A stretch of DNA of 64,000 bases from UBA3478 sp049596955 (GTDB lineage: Bacteria > Bacteroidota > Bacteroidia > Flavobacteriales > Flavobacteriaceae): NCBI GenBank assembly GCA_049596955.1, contig JBMYMD010000001.1, positions 216,138-280,137 on the forward strand, in the 5' to 3' direction. Below are positions 9,028-17,958 of this stretch, piece after piece (within the stretch, counting starts at the first letter, position 1; every line of letters begins with the position of its first letter). The position numbers and the translations under genes are program-made. The notes under the pieces are model-generated. The model saw only the letters and a program-made list of their open reading frames with translations, was not told where the DNA came from and searched no databases.

Positions 9028-10185
9028 TTAGGTTTGGTTTACATAATCCAACACCGTTTTGGCGATGAATTCGATTTGGTCGTCTTCTAATTCTGAATGC
9101 ATTGGTAAAGAGATAACCTCTTTGACCAATTGATTGGTTACACTAAAATCTTCCTCTTTATATCTAGGATCGGCATAGGCTTTTTGCAGGTGTAAAGGTA
9201 TAGGATAATAAATACCAAAAGGAATTTGCATGGCTTTTAAGTGTTCTGCAAGTCCATCTCTTTTGCCGTCTTTGACGCGAAGTGTGTATTGATGAAACAC
9301 GTGACACGCACATTGCTCACATATTCCTTCACAATCACTTACCGTAAGTGGCGTAATGAGGTAAGGACAGTTTTGAAAATAGCTGTTGTACTGAATAGCT
9401 GCTTGTCTTCTCTTGGCATTATAGCTATCTAAATGAGGGAGTTTTGCAGCCAAAACTGCCGCTTGTAACGAATCAAGTCTTGAATTCACGCCTACCACAT
9501 CGTGATGGTAGCGCTCGTACATTCCGTGATTGACAATTCCTCTTAAGGTATGCGCCAATTCATCATTGTTGGTCATCAAAGCTCCACCATCTCCGTAGGC
9601 ACCCAGATTTTTCGATGGAAAAAATGAGGTTGCAGAAATATCCCCAATAGTTCCAGCCTTGTGTTTTTTATGATTGGCATCGATATAATGTGTCCCTATT
9701 CCTTGGGCATTATCTTCGATGACATACAGATTGTGTTTTTTTGCCAGTGCATTGATTTCATCCATGGGTGCACTTTGTCCGAATAAATGAACAGGGACTA
9801 TGGCCTTGGTTTTTGGTGTAATTGCTTTTTCTATCGATTTGACATCTATAACAAAAGTTCTTGAATCGACATCTACTAAAACTGGAGTGAGTCCCAGTAA
9901 GGCAATGACCTCAACAGTTGCGGCGAACGTGAAATCAGCAGTGATCACCTCATCACCGGGTTGTAATCCGAGACCCATCATCGCAATTTGAAGGGCATCG
10001 GTTCCGTTAGCACAAGGAATCACGTGTTTAACACCCATATAAGCCTCAAGGTCTGCCTGAAATTTGTTCACCTGCGGACCATTTATAAAAGAAGCTTCTT
10101 TGAGTATTTGTTCAAAAGAAGATAAAATCTCATTTTTAATGGGTTGAAGTTGACTCACCAGGTCAACCATTTGTATCTTTTTCAT
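9028..10185 (-). CDS. DegT/DnrJ/EryC1/StrS family sugar aminotransferase
   Basis: A PLP-dependent enzyme of the family that adds an amino group to keto-sugars bound to a nucleotide carrier. Visible signatures are CANGTDALQIAMMGLGLQPG, VHLFGQSAPMD, IEDNAQGIGTHY and the Schiff-base lysine in SFFPSKNLGAYGDGGAL. A cysteine cluster, CEGICEQCACHVFHQY, around residues 285-300 is a feature I have not placed in the general family and may bind metal or be structural. The gene forms a unit with galE and is divergent from kdtA, all pointing to envelope polysaccharide or LPS synthesis. The exact sugar is unknown. Confidence 0.9.
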   Translation of the reverse strand: MKKIQMVDLVSQLQPIKNEILSSFEQILKEASFINGPQVNKFQADLEAYMGVKHVIPCANGTDALQIAMMGLGLQPGDEVITADFTFAATVEVIALLGLTPVLVDVDSRTFVIDVKSIEKAITPKTKAIVPVHLFGQSAPMDEINALAKKHNLYVIEDNAQGIGTHYIDANHKKHKAGTIGDISATSFFPSKNLGAYGDGGALMTNNDELAHTLRGIVNHGMYERYHHDVVGVNSRLDSLQAAVLAAKLPHLDSYNAKRRQAAIQYNSYFQNCPYLITPLTVSDCEGICEQCACHVFHQYTLRVKDGKRDGLAEHLKAMQIPFGIYYPIPLHLQKAYADPRYKEEDFSVTNQLVKEVISLPMHSELEDDQIEFIAKTVLDYVNQT

Positions 10186-10256
10186 CCGGATTTAATTACG
10201 TCAAAGGTAGTAATTCGCGATTTGAATTTTTAATATTGTCTAATATTTGCACCTCA

Positions 10257-11489
10257 ATGTCATACGTTTATAATTTCCTTATTGAAACGGTCCAATTTTT
10301 TGGTGGATTTTCAAGTCTCATGTCTGAGAAAATGAGACTTTTTTACAAGGGAAGAAAAGGCGTACTTGAATCCATGGATGAGTGGAATCCAGGCAAAAAG
10401 GTCATTTGGATGCACGTGGCATCTTTGGGTGAATACGAACAGGGACAACCACTGCTCGAAGAGCTCAAATCGCATTTTAGTGACTACGCCATATTATTGA
10501 GCTTTTTCTCGCCATCGGGCTATGAAATTAAAAAAAATAATACCCTGGCAGATAAAACAATTTATTTGCCTTTGGACACTAAGGGCAATGCCAGGCGATT
10601 TCTAAAAAGTCAAGACTTTGCGATGGCTATTTTCGTCAAGTACGAGCTTTGGCCGAATTTCATGTTTGCACTTAAAACACAAAAAATACCAGCACTACTC
10701 ATTTCAGCTCGATTTTATCAAAAGCACATTCTTTTTAAGCCACAAGGATACCTTTTGCGCAAGGCTATAGGTTGTTTCGATACTATTTTTACCCAAGACG
10801 AAAACTCTCAGAAGCAACTTAAGGACTTTTTACCGCATCTAAATGCCGTCCAAAGTTCAGATACCCGATATGATCGTGTGGTAGAAATTGCCTCTAAACG
10901 AAAAGAATTGCAGTGGGCTCAAAGCTTTGCTCAAGACGAGTTCACCATGGTTGTCGGAAGTTCTTGGCCTGAAGAAGAAGAACTCCTTCTCGCCCTTTTG
11001 GGAAGCACAAAACTGAAACTCATTATTGCGCCTCACGAAGTAAACCCTAAAAATGTCAATCGCATCACAGCACTTTTTGAAGCCTTTAAGGTGCAATGCC
11101 TTTCAAATTACAAAGCAAATGAAGAGACCCGAGTACTTGTTGTAGATGAAATAGGTCTACTTAGCAGCCTATATTTTTATGGAAACTGCGCCTTTATAGG
11201 GGGTGGATTTAAAACGGGGCTACACAATACACTTGAGGCAGCCGTTTACGCAAAACCAATACTTATTGGCCCTAATTACAGTGCTTTTCCAGAAGTTGTC
11301 GATTTAGTTCAAAATGGCGGAGTACAAATTGTGAATAACGCTAAAGAACTCGAAAAGAGCATTCAGAAATGGATGAGCAATGCCAAAACAACTGATTATC
11401 TAGGTGCAAAAAATAGCGCGCGCATTCAAGCCAAAAAAGGTGCTACATTGCAAATTCTTGAAAAAATAAAAAACACACTAGACCACTAA
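10257..11489 (+). CDS. kdtA: 3-deoxy-D-manno-octulosonic acid (Kdo) transferase
   Basis: KdtA/WaaA transfers Kdo from CMP-Kdo to lipid A at the inner membrane. The N-terminus has the membrane anchor and the typical YNFLIETVQFFG..MRLFYKGRKG pattern. The family motif WMHVASLGEYEQGQPLLE follows (catalytic glutamate region), with SSWPEEEELLL, IIAPHEV and FIGGGFKTGLHNTLEAAVY in the GT-B nucleotide-sugar half. I place the start at the ATG at 10257 (MSYVYNFL, 410 residues). A TTG 21 bases upstream is in frame but gives an unlikely extension. Confidence 0.94.
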   Translation: MSYVYNFLIETVQFFGGFSSLMSEKMRLFYKGRKGVLESMDEWNPGKKVIWMHVASLGEYEQGQPLLEELKSHFSDYAILLSFFSPSGYEIKKNNTLADKTIYLPLDTKGNARRFLKSQDFAMAIFVKYELWPNFMFALKTQKIPALLISARFYQKHILFKPQGYLLRKAIGCFDTIFTQDENSQKQLKDFLPHLNAVQSSDTRYDRVVEIASKRKELQWAQSFAQDEFTMVVGSSWPEEEELLLALLGSTKLKLIIAPHEVNPKNVNRITALFEAFKVQCLSNYKANEETRVLVVDEIGLLSSLYFYGNCAFIGGGFKTGLHNTLEAAVYAKPILIGPNYSAFPEVVDLVQNGGVQIVNNAKELEKSIQKWMSNAKTTDYLGAKNSARIQAKKGATLQILEKIKNTLDH

Positions 11490-11502
11490 CAAACTAACCC
11501 AA

Positions 11503-12837
11503 ATGAACAGAATATTTAATATCGCGCTTACCGCAGCCTTAGCTGGATTTTTATTCGGCTTTGACACTGTTGTGATCAGCGGCGCCAATTTGCCGATTAA
11601 AGCACTTTGGAATACTACTCCTTTGTTTCACGGATTTTTTATCATGTCTATGGCCCTATGGGGAACCGTCCTTGGAAGTATTTTTGGAGGAATTCCCTGC
11701 GATCGTTTCGGTAGAAAAAACACCCTGATTGGAATTGGTATACTGTATACCCTGTCAGCCATTGGATCAGCCATGGCCACTAATCCTATTTTATTCTCTG
11801 CATTTCGCTTTATTGGAGGTGTTGGCGTGGGTATTTCATCAGTTGCCGCGCCCATTTACATTTCTGAAATTACATCGGCTCAAAACAGAGGTAAACTCGG
11901 AGCGCTTTATCAATTCAATATTGTTTTTGGAATTCTAATCGCCTTTCTGTCGAACTACCTTTTAAAAGGCTTTCAAGGAAGCGAAGATTGGAGATGGATG
12001 TTAGGGGTAGAAGCCCTACCGGCAATAATCTATACCCTTTTGGCACTAAAATTACCTCAGTCTCCTCGTTGGCTTATCAGCAAGCACAACAAGGTTGAAG
12101 GGGCACGAACTATTCTGGGTAAACTCTATGATCAACAAGCTGTTGATTCAGCCATTGCAGCTATTCAAGAAGAGAAGGAGGTTTCTGCTAATAAAAAGAC
12201 CAAGTTGTTCTCATCTGCCTATAAAAAACCTTTGTTTTTAGCTTTTGTGATTGCCTTTTTCAATCAACTCTCTGGAATCAATTTCGTGTTGTACTACGCT
12301 CCTGAAATTCTTCAAAAAGCAGGTTTAGCCAGTTCTGAATCCTTATTTAGTTCTATATCGATAGGATTAGTCAATCTCGTATTTACCTATGTAGGTGTTC
12401 GGTTAATCGATCGATTAGGGCGAAGAGCATTACTCAAAATTGGTTCGTGGGGCTATATTGTTTCGCTAGGTATGGTGGCCTATGCCTTTTACGCCTCTTT
12501 ATCTGCTGGATTTTTGATCAGCTTTATCTTGCTCTTTATCGCCTCTCATGCAATGGGTCAAGGGGCGGTTATCTGGGTTTTTATCTCTGAAATATTTCCC
12601 AATAAAATCAGGTCTTATGGGCAATCATGGGGTGCTAGTACGCACTGGGTATTTGCTGCTATAATAACCCTAATCACTCCCGTTTTTCTAGACGAAGAAA
12701 GTGGAATTTTTGGACAAAATCCATGGCCTATTTTCGCCTTTTTCATGATAGTGATGTGCGTTCAGCTTTTCTGGGTAATCAAAGTTATGCCTGAAACAAA
12801 AGGTATAAGCCTTGAAGAACTTGAAAAACAAATGTAA
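11503..12837 (+). CDS. MFS sugar porter (xylose/galactose proton symporter type)
   Basis: This 444-residue permease has twelve hydrophobic segments and the sugar porter signatures in order: FLFGFDTVVISGA in TM1, the loop motif DRFGRKNT after TM2, PQSPRWLISK after TM6, NQLSGINFVLYYAPEI in TM7, the repeated DRLGRRALL loop after TM8, and PETKGISLEELE at the C-terminus. It should import a monosaccharide with protons. It follows kdtA by 13 bases and may share its transcript. The sugar cannot be deduced. No sugar kinase or regulator lies beside it. Confidence 0.92.
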   Translation: MNRIFNIALTAALAGFLFGFDTVVISGANLPIKALWNTTPLFHGFFIMSMALWGTVLGSIFGGIPCDRFGRKNTLIGIGILYTLSAIGSAMATNPILFSAFRFIGGVGVGISSVAAPIYISEITSAQNRGKLGALYQFNIVFGILIAFLSNYLLKGFQGSEDWRWMLGVEALPAIIYTLLALKLPQSPRWLISKHNKVEGARTILGKLYDQQAVDSAIAAIQEEKEVSANKKTKLFSSAYKKPLFLAFVIAFFNQLSGINFVLYYAPEILQKAGLASSESLFSSISIGLVNLVFTYVGVRLIDRLGRRALLKIGSWGYIVSLGMVAYAFYASLSAGFLISFILLFIASHAMGQGAVIWVFISEIFPNKIRSYGQSWGASTHWVFAAIITLITPVFLDEESGIFGQNPWPIFAFFMIVMCVQLFWVIKVMPETKGISLEELEKQM

Positions 12838-13230
12838 TTATTGCAGTATGGTTATCGGACTGTCTTTATCCTTGAGGTAGAAGACTACAATTTCGATATC
12901 CTCCTCACCTACATTAATACCTCTGTGCCATTGCTCATTTAATTCAACTAGAGATTCTCCGGCTTTCATCAGTAGGGTTTCCCCTTTTTGAGTCTCTACC
13001 TTGAGCTCACCTTTTAAGAGATAACCTACATTGAAATAAGGATGTTGGTGCCAAGCTAAGGTATCCTTTGCAGGGATTTTGATTTTCAAAACCAATACAG
13101 AGGGGTCATCTGGAATTTTGTATGAGGTTCCGTTCCAGGCCTTAGTAGTTTCTAAAACAGTCTCTGCTTTGGCCTGTGCAAACAGACTAGAGCAAATGCC
13201 GAAACAAAGTATAATAAGAAGGTTTTTCAT
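12838..13230 (-). CDS. Secreted cupin-domain protein at the end of the methionine operon
   Basis: A 130-residue protein with a signal peptide (MKNLLIILCFGICSSLFAQ) followed by a single small cupin barrel. The metal-binding first motif is seen in DTLAWHQHPYFNVGYLLKGEL (cut here after 20 residues would be the strand) and a second in EQWHRGINVG. Its start codon shares one base with the metF stop (TGATG), so the two are translationally coupled. Its role is unknown. Small exported cupins are often sugar- or metal-binding proteins or quercetinase-like. Why one sits in a methionine operon is unclear. Confidence 0.85.
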   Translation of the reverse strand: MKNLLIILCFGICSSLFAQAKAETVLETTKAWNGTSYKIPDDPSVLVLKIKIPAKDTLAWHQHPYFNVGYLLKGELKVETQKGETLLMKAGESLVELNEQWHRGINVGEEDIEIVVFYLKDKDSPITILQ

Positions 13231-14183
13231 CAGAATATGGCTTTAGCTATTTTATGGATGTTCTCGCTTCGACTCATGGTGTAGTAATGTAAAACAGGAA
13301 CTCCAGCTTCAATAAGCTCTTGGCTTTGTGCAATGCACCATTCAATACCGACTTCTTTAACTTGTGCATTTGAAGAACAGGATTCTACAGCTTGAATCAA
13401 ATCTTGAGGAAGGTCGACATGAAATCGGTGTGGCAGCAATGACAATTGTTTGATGGTCGAAATCGGTTTTAATCCTGGAATGATGGGACAGTTGATTCCC
13501 TCTTCTCTGCAGCGCTTAACGAATTCGAAATACTTTTGGTTGTCAAAGAACATTTGGGTGATGATGTAATCTGCTCCTGCCTGTACTTTCTGTTTTAAAA
13601 AAGCGACGTCTTTTTCAAGGCTGGGCGCCTCCATGTGCTTTTCTGGATATCCTCCTACTCCAATACAAAAATCTGTAGTGTGTGAATGCTGCAATTCTTC
13701 ATCGAGATAATGACCTTTATTGAGCCCGTTTATTTGCGCTACGAGTTCACTGGCATAAGAATGCCCTTGTTTTTCTGGTTTAAAATACACCTCAGTTGGC
13801 ACGGCGTCTCCACGCAAGGCCACCACATTATTGATCCCTAAAAAATCCAAATCGATCAAAAAGTTTTCTGTGTCTTCTTTGGTGAATCCACCACAAAGAA
13901 CGTGAGGCACCATATCGATAGCGTATTTGGATTGAAGGGCAGCACAAATCCCCAAGGTACCCGGTCGTTTGCGAACCACTCTTTTTTCTAATAGACCACC
14001 GGCTTTTTCGACATATTGGTATTCTTCTCTGTGGTAGGTCACATCTATAAATGGAGGGTTGAATTCCAACAAATTTTCAACGGTGTGGTAGATTGCGTTG
14101 ATATCCTGCCCTTTTAAGGGTGGAAGTATTTCAAATGAAAACAAGCATTGCTCTGCTTGTGCTATGTGTTCTGTTACTTTCAT
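13230..14183 (-). CDS. metF: 5,10-methylenetetrahydrofolate reductase
   Basis: MetF reduces 5,10-methylene-THF to 5-methyl-THF, the methyl donor for MetH. At 317 residues it matches the family length. Characteristic stretches are FSFEILPPLKG with the catalytic glutamate, PFIDVTYHRE, NVVALRGDAVP, FCIGVGGYPEKHMEAPS, ADYIITQMFFDNQKYFEFV and CPIIPGLKPI. It begins one codon after the metH C-part stop and shares TGATG with the cupin gene, so it belongs to the SAM riboswitch-headed methionine operon. Confidence 0.96.
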   Translation of the reverse strand: MKVTEHIAQAEQCLFSFEILPPLKGQDINAIYHTVENLLEFNPPFIDVTYHREEYQYVEKAGGLLEKRVVRKRPGTLGICAALQSKYAIDMVPHVLCGGFTKEDTENFLIDLDFLGINNVVALRGDAVPTEVYFKPEKQGHSYASELVAQINGLNKGHYLDEELQHSHTTDFCIGVGGYPEKHMEAPSLEKDVAFLKQKVQAGADYIITQMFFDNQKYFEFVKRCREEGINCPIIPGLKPISTIKQLSLLPHRFHVDLPQDLIQAVESCSSNAQVKEVGIEWCIAQSQELIEAGVPVLHYYTMSRSENIHKIAKAIF

Positions 14184-16850
14184 TTAGCTCACGGTCATAT
14201 TCGGCGCTAACCATTTTTTTGCTTTCTCTAAGGAAATTCCTTTGCGCTTTGCAAAATTAGCAACTTGTTCTTCAGTAATTTGTCCTAATCCGAAATATCT
14301 CGCTTCGGGATGGGCAAAGTAATATCCGCTTACCGATGAGGCTGGCCACATGGCTAAACTCTCCGTAAGTCGAACATCAATGTTTTTTTCAACCTCTAAA
14401 AGTTCCCAAATGGTTTCTTTTTCAAGGTGATCAGGGCATGCCGGATATCCAGGAGCTGGACGAATGCCTGTGTATTTTTCAGCGATAAGCTCATCGGTAT
14501 TCAAGTTTTCTTGTGAGGCATATCCCCAATGCTCCTTTCTTACTTTGAGATGAAGAAACTCCGCAAGTGCTTCGGCCCAACGATCTGCCAAGGCTTTAAC
14601 CATGATGGCGTTATAGTCATCCCCGTCTTTTTCATAAGACGTTGCCAGCTCTTCGATATGATGTCCAGCGGTCACGCAAAAACAGCCGATGTGGTCTTCT
14701 TTCTGTTCTGATTTTGGACATATAAAATCAGAAAGTGCAATTTGAGGTTTTCCGGGTGCCTTTTCAGACTGTTGCCTTAGGGTTCTAAAGTGATTTATTT
14801 TGCCCTCTGTGGTATAAACCTCAATATCATCTTCGACTGCATTTGCTTTGAAAATGCCAAAAACAGCTCGACCAAAATACGTGTCAGAAGCGATGAGTTG
14901 TGACTGCATATTTAGGGCGTCTTCAAATAATTCAGTAGCTTCCTTTCCTACGATTTCATCTTTTAAAATCGCCGGAAATTTTCCGTGCAAATCCCAGGTT
15001 CTAAAAAAAGGTGTCCAATCAATAAAAGGAATCAAATCTTCAATGGGGATCTCATCAATAACTCGAACTCCCAAGAAATTGGGAGTTTTGGACACAAAAT
15101 CATTCCAATTGATACGGTATTTCAGTTGTCGTGCCTGATTCAGTGCCAAATAATTCTTTTGCCTTTTACGACCGATAAAGTTGGCCTTGAATTCGGCGTA
15201 GTCTTCTTTGATTTGGCGTTGATAAGCTGCTCCTGTTTTTTTATTGAGTAAATCTCCCACTACGGTTACAGCTCTCGACGCGTCTGTGACGTGTACTACA
15301 CAATGATCGTATTGGTCGGCTATTTTAACAGCCGTATGTGCCTTGGAGGTGGTAGCCCCACCAATCAGTAATGGAATGTTGAAATTTTGACGTTGCATCT
15401 CCTTGGCAACAAAAACCATCTCATCCAGTGAAGGCGTAATTAATCCACTTAATCCAATGGCATCTACTTCATTTTTTCGAGCCTCATCTAAGATTTTCTC
15501 TGGAGGAACCATCACACCCAAATCGACAATTTCGTAATTGTTACACGCAAGTACTACACTCACAATGTTTTTACCAATATCGTGAACATCGCCCTTAACA
15601 GTGGCCATTAAGATTTTACCAGCTGACCGGGCATCTTCATCTTTGTGCTCTTCAATGAAAGGCTGTAAATAGGCCACAGCTTTTTTCATGACTCTGGCAG
15701 ACTTTACCACTTGAGGTAAAAACATTTTTCCTTCTCCAAATAAATCCCCGACCACATTCATACCTGTCATCAGCGGCCCTTCGATAACCTCCAAAGGCAG
15801 AGTGCTCGAAAGCCTAGCCTCTTCTGTATCTTCAATGATATAAGTGTCAATTCCTTTGATGAGTGCATGGGTGATGCGCTCTTGAAGTGAGGTTTTGCGC
15901 CACGACAGGTCTACTTCCTTTTTACTGGAACTCGACTTGACCTGTTCGGCAAAAGCTAATAAACGCTCGGTGGCGTCTTCTTTTCGGTCGAGTAAGACAT
16001 CTTCGACACGATCTAATAATTCTATTGGAATGTCATCGTAAACCTCTAAAAGCGAAGGATTGACAATTCCAATATTCATCCCCGCCTTAATCGCGTGGTA
16101 CAAAAAAGCCGAATGCATGGCTTCGCGAACGCGGTTGTTTCCTCTAAAAGAAAACGACACATTACTGACCCCACCACTGCAGCTGCAATGCGGCAAATTT
16201 TCGCGTACCCAACGCACGCCCTCTATAAAATCAATGGCATTTTTTCGATGCTCTTGCATTCCTGTTCCCACCGGAAAAATATTCAAATCAAAAATGATGT
16301 CTTCAGGAGGAAATTGCGCCTTGTTAACCAGTAGTTCGTATGATCGTTGCGCAATTTCAATGCGTCTTTGGTAATTGTCGGCTTGCCCTACCTCATCAAA
16401 AGCCATTACAATTACAGCAGCCCCGTATCTCTTAATTTTCTTGGCTTGTGCAATAAAGGTTTCTTCGCCTTCTTTTAAACTGATAGAATTGACCACACAT
16501 TTGCCTTGAACCACTCGTAAACCCGCTTCAATGATTTCCCATTTAGAAGAGTCAATCATAATGGGAACCCTTGCAATTTCTGGTTCAGCCATAATGAGGT
16601 TTAAAAAAGTAACCATGGCCTCTTTTCCATCAATTAAGCCATCATCCATATTGATGTCGATGATTTGGGCTCCTCCTTCTACCTGTTCTCTTGCAATATC
16701 AATGGCTTCTTCAAAGGCTTCTTCTTTAATGAGTCGAAGAAACTTTTTTGATCCAGCTACATTGGTACGTTCACCAACATTAACAAAGTTGGATTCCTTC
16801 GAAATGATTAAGGGTTCTAGACCTGCTAGTTTCAACCTGCGCTCTTCCAT
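14184..16850 (-). CDS. metH: Cobalamin-dependent methionine synthase, folate/B12/activation part
   Basis: This 888-residue polypeptide holds the last three modules of MetH. They are a pterin-binding domain (FVNVGERTNVAGSKKF near residue 20), cap and cobalamin-binding domains with the B12 lower-ligand motif DVHDIGKNIV, and the reactivation domain with GIRPAPGYPACPDH near the C-terminus, which binds SAM. The homocysteine-binding module is encoded by the next upstream gene, which overlaps by 19 bases. Split MetH of this kind is the usual arrangement in Bacteroidota, so it is not a frameshift artefact. The ATG at 16850 gives MEERRLKLAGLEPL, a natural module start. Confidence 0.95.
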   Translation of the reverse strand: MEERRLKLAGLEPLIISKESNFVNVGERTNVAGSKKFLRLIKEEAFEEAIDIAREQVEGGAQIIDINMDDGLIDGKEAMVTFLNLIMAEPEIARVPIMIDSSKWEIIEAGLRVVQGKCVVNSISLKEGEETFIAQAKKIKRYGAAVIVMAFDEVGQADNYQRRIEIAQRSYELLVNKAQFPPEDIIFDLNIFPVGTGMQEHRKNAIDFIEGVRWVRENLPHCSCSGGVSNVSFSFRGNNRVREAMHSAFLYHAIKAGMNIGIVNPSLLEVYDDIPIELLDRVEDVLLDRKEDATERLLAFAEQVKSSSSKKEVDLSWRKTSLQERITHALIKGIDTYIIEDTEEARLSSTLPLEVIEGPLMTGMNVVGDLFGEGKMFLPQVVKSARVMKKAVAYLQPFIEEHKDEDARSAGKILMATVKGDVHDIGKNIVSVVLACNNYEIVDLGVMVPPEKILDEARKNEVDAIGLSGLITPSLDEMVFVAKEMQRQNFNIPLLIGGATTSKAHTAVKIADQYDHCVVHVTDASRAVTVVGDLLNKKTGAAYQRQIKEDYAEFKANFIGRKRQKNYLALNQARQLKYRINWNDFVSKTPNFLGVRVIDEIPIEDLIPFIDWTPFFRTWDLHGKFPAILKDEIVGKEATELFEDALNMQSQLIASDTYFGRAVFGIFKANAVEDDIEVYTTEGKINHFRTLRQQSEKAPGKPQIALSDFICPKSEQKEDHIGCFCVTAGHHIEELATSYEKDGDDYNAIMVKALADRWAEALAEFLHLKVRKEHWGYASQENLNTDELIAEKYTGIRPAPGYPACPDHLEKETIWELLEVEKNIDVRLTESLAMWPASSVSGYYFAHPEARYFGLGQITEEQVANFAKRKGISLEKAKKWLAPNMTVS

Positions 16851-17845
16851 ACTCTGGGCTTATAGGTTGAGGTGAGTTTTGCGATTGAAGCGATGTGATC
16901 TGGTGTGGTACCGCAGCAACCCCCAACAATATTAATTAGACCTTTCTGAAGGTATTCTTCAATATGTAAGGTCATTTCTTCAGGCGTTTGATCGTATTCT
17001 CCAAAAGCATTGGGAAGACCCGCGTTGGGATGGGCCGAAATAGCAAAGTCTGACCTCGAAGATATAGATTCGAGGTAAGGAGTTAATTGATCTGCCCCCA
17101 GGGCACAATTAAAACCAATACTGAGTAGATTGGCGTGCTGCATCGAAATCAAAAAGGCTTCTGCAGTTTGCCCAGACAAGGTTCTACCTGATGCGTCGGT
17201 AATCGTTCCACTGAGCATTGTAGGAATGTGCATTCCTAAATCTTCTTGCAATTCATCTATAGCAAACAAAGCGGCCTTGGCATTCAAGGTGTCAAAAACA
17301 GTTTCTACCAATAAAAGGTCTGCACCACCTTCAATTAGTGCTTTTGACTGCTGATAATAGGCCTTTCTAAGAGTTTCAAAATCAATGGCCCTGTATCCTG
17401 GATTATTCACATCGGGTGACATCGAAGCTGTTTTATTGGTCGGTCCCAAAGAACCGGCCACGTAAATGGGTTTATCTGGATTTTTTTTAGTGGCCTTGGC
17501 GGCTACCTTAGCTGCAATCTGCGCAGACTTAAAATTCAATTCTTCTACCAAATCTTGCATTTGATAGTCTTCCATGGCGATAGTGGTCGAAGAAAAAGTG
17601 TTGGTTTCTATGATATCGGCACCGGCATCGACATAGCTTTGGTGAATGGATTCGATACAAGCTTCTTGGGTAATCGACAATAGATCGTTATTTCCTTTCA
17701 ATGCACAGGGCCAGTCGGAAAAGCGATTTCCTCTATAGTCCTCTTCTTCAAATCGGTACTGCTGAATCATAGTACCCATAGCACCGTCTAATACCAAAAT
17801 TCGTTGTTTTAATTGGCTTGTGATATCAGGCTTTTCTTCATTCAT
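16832..17845 (-). CDS. metH: Methionine synthase, homocysteine S-methyltransferase part
   Basis: This 337-residue protein is the zinc and homocysteine-binding module of MetH. The zinc cysteines are in IGFNCALGADQL (about residue 247) and IVGGCCGTTPDHI (about 310). Other landmarks are ILVLDGAMGTMIQ at the N-terminus and ETNTFSSTTIAM. Its ATG overlaps, as ATGA, the stop of a 21-codon gene remnant immediately upstream. That places it historically inside an operon behind a PLP enzyme gene. The 3' end overlaps the other metH part by 19 bases, allowing coupled translation of the two halves. Confidence 0.95.
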   Translation of the reverse strand: MNEEKPDITSQLKQRILVLDGAMGTMIQQYRFEEEDYRGNRFSDWPCALKGNNDLLSITQEACIESIHQSYVDAGADIIETNTFSSTTIAMEDYQMQDLVEELNFKSAQIAAKVAAKATKKNPDKPIYVAGSLGPTNKTASMSPDVNNPGYRAIDFETLRKAYYQQSKALIEGGADLLLVETVFDTLNAKAALFAIDELQEDLGMHIPTMLSGTITDASGRTLSGQTAEAFLISMQHANLLSIGFNCALGADQLTPYLESISSRSDFAISAHPNAGLPNAFGEYDQTPEEMTLHIEEYLQKGLINIVGGCCGTTPDHIASIAKLTSTYKPRVWKSAG

Positions 17846-17925
17846 GCGTCAAGGGCTCTTGTCAAATTTTTCGCAATATCATCAATATGTTTCAAACCAA
17901 CAGAAATTCAAATGATTAAAGTCAT
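17842..17925 (-). pseudogene. 3'-terminal remnant of a trans-sulfuration family PLP enzyme gene
   Basis: In the 113-base gap between metX and metH the complement encodes ISVGLKHIDDIAKNL plus six more residues ending in ALDA, followed by TGA at 17844-17842. This matches the C-terminus of cystathionine gamma-synthase/homoserine sulfhydrylase-type enzymes; the intact metY in this window has IRLSVGLESVEDLKSDL at the same place. The codon just before, where the family has arginine, is TGA (17910-17908), one base from CGA or AGA. Further upstream only about five family-like codons remain before the metX stop. I see a deletion plus a nonsense change. The remnant stop overlaps the metH ATG (ATGA). 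Confidence 0.75.
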
Positions 17926-17958
17926 GAAAATAGCGCTGCTTTTCTTTTTGGTCTAGGT

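Noticed and set aside
16832..16850. Possible frameshift splitting metH
   Set aside because: Both parts begin and end at module borders with good starts, and split MetH is usual in Bacteroidota.
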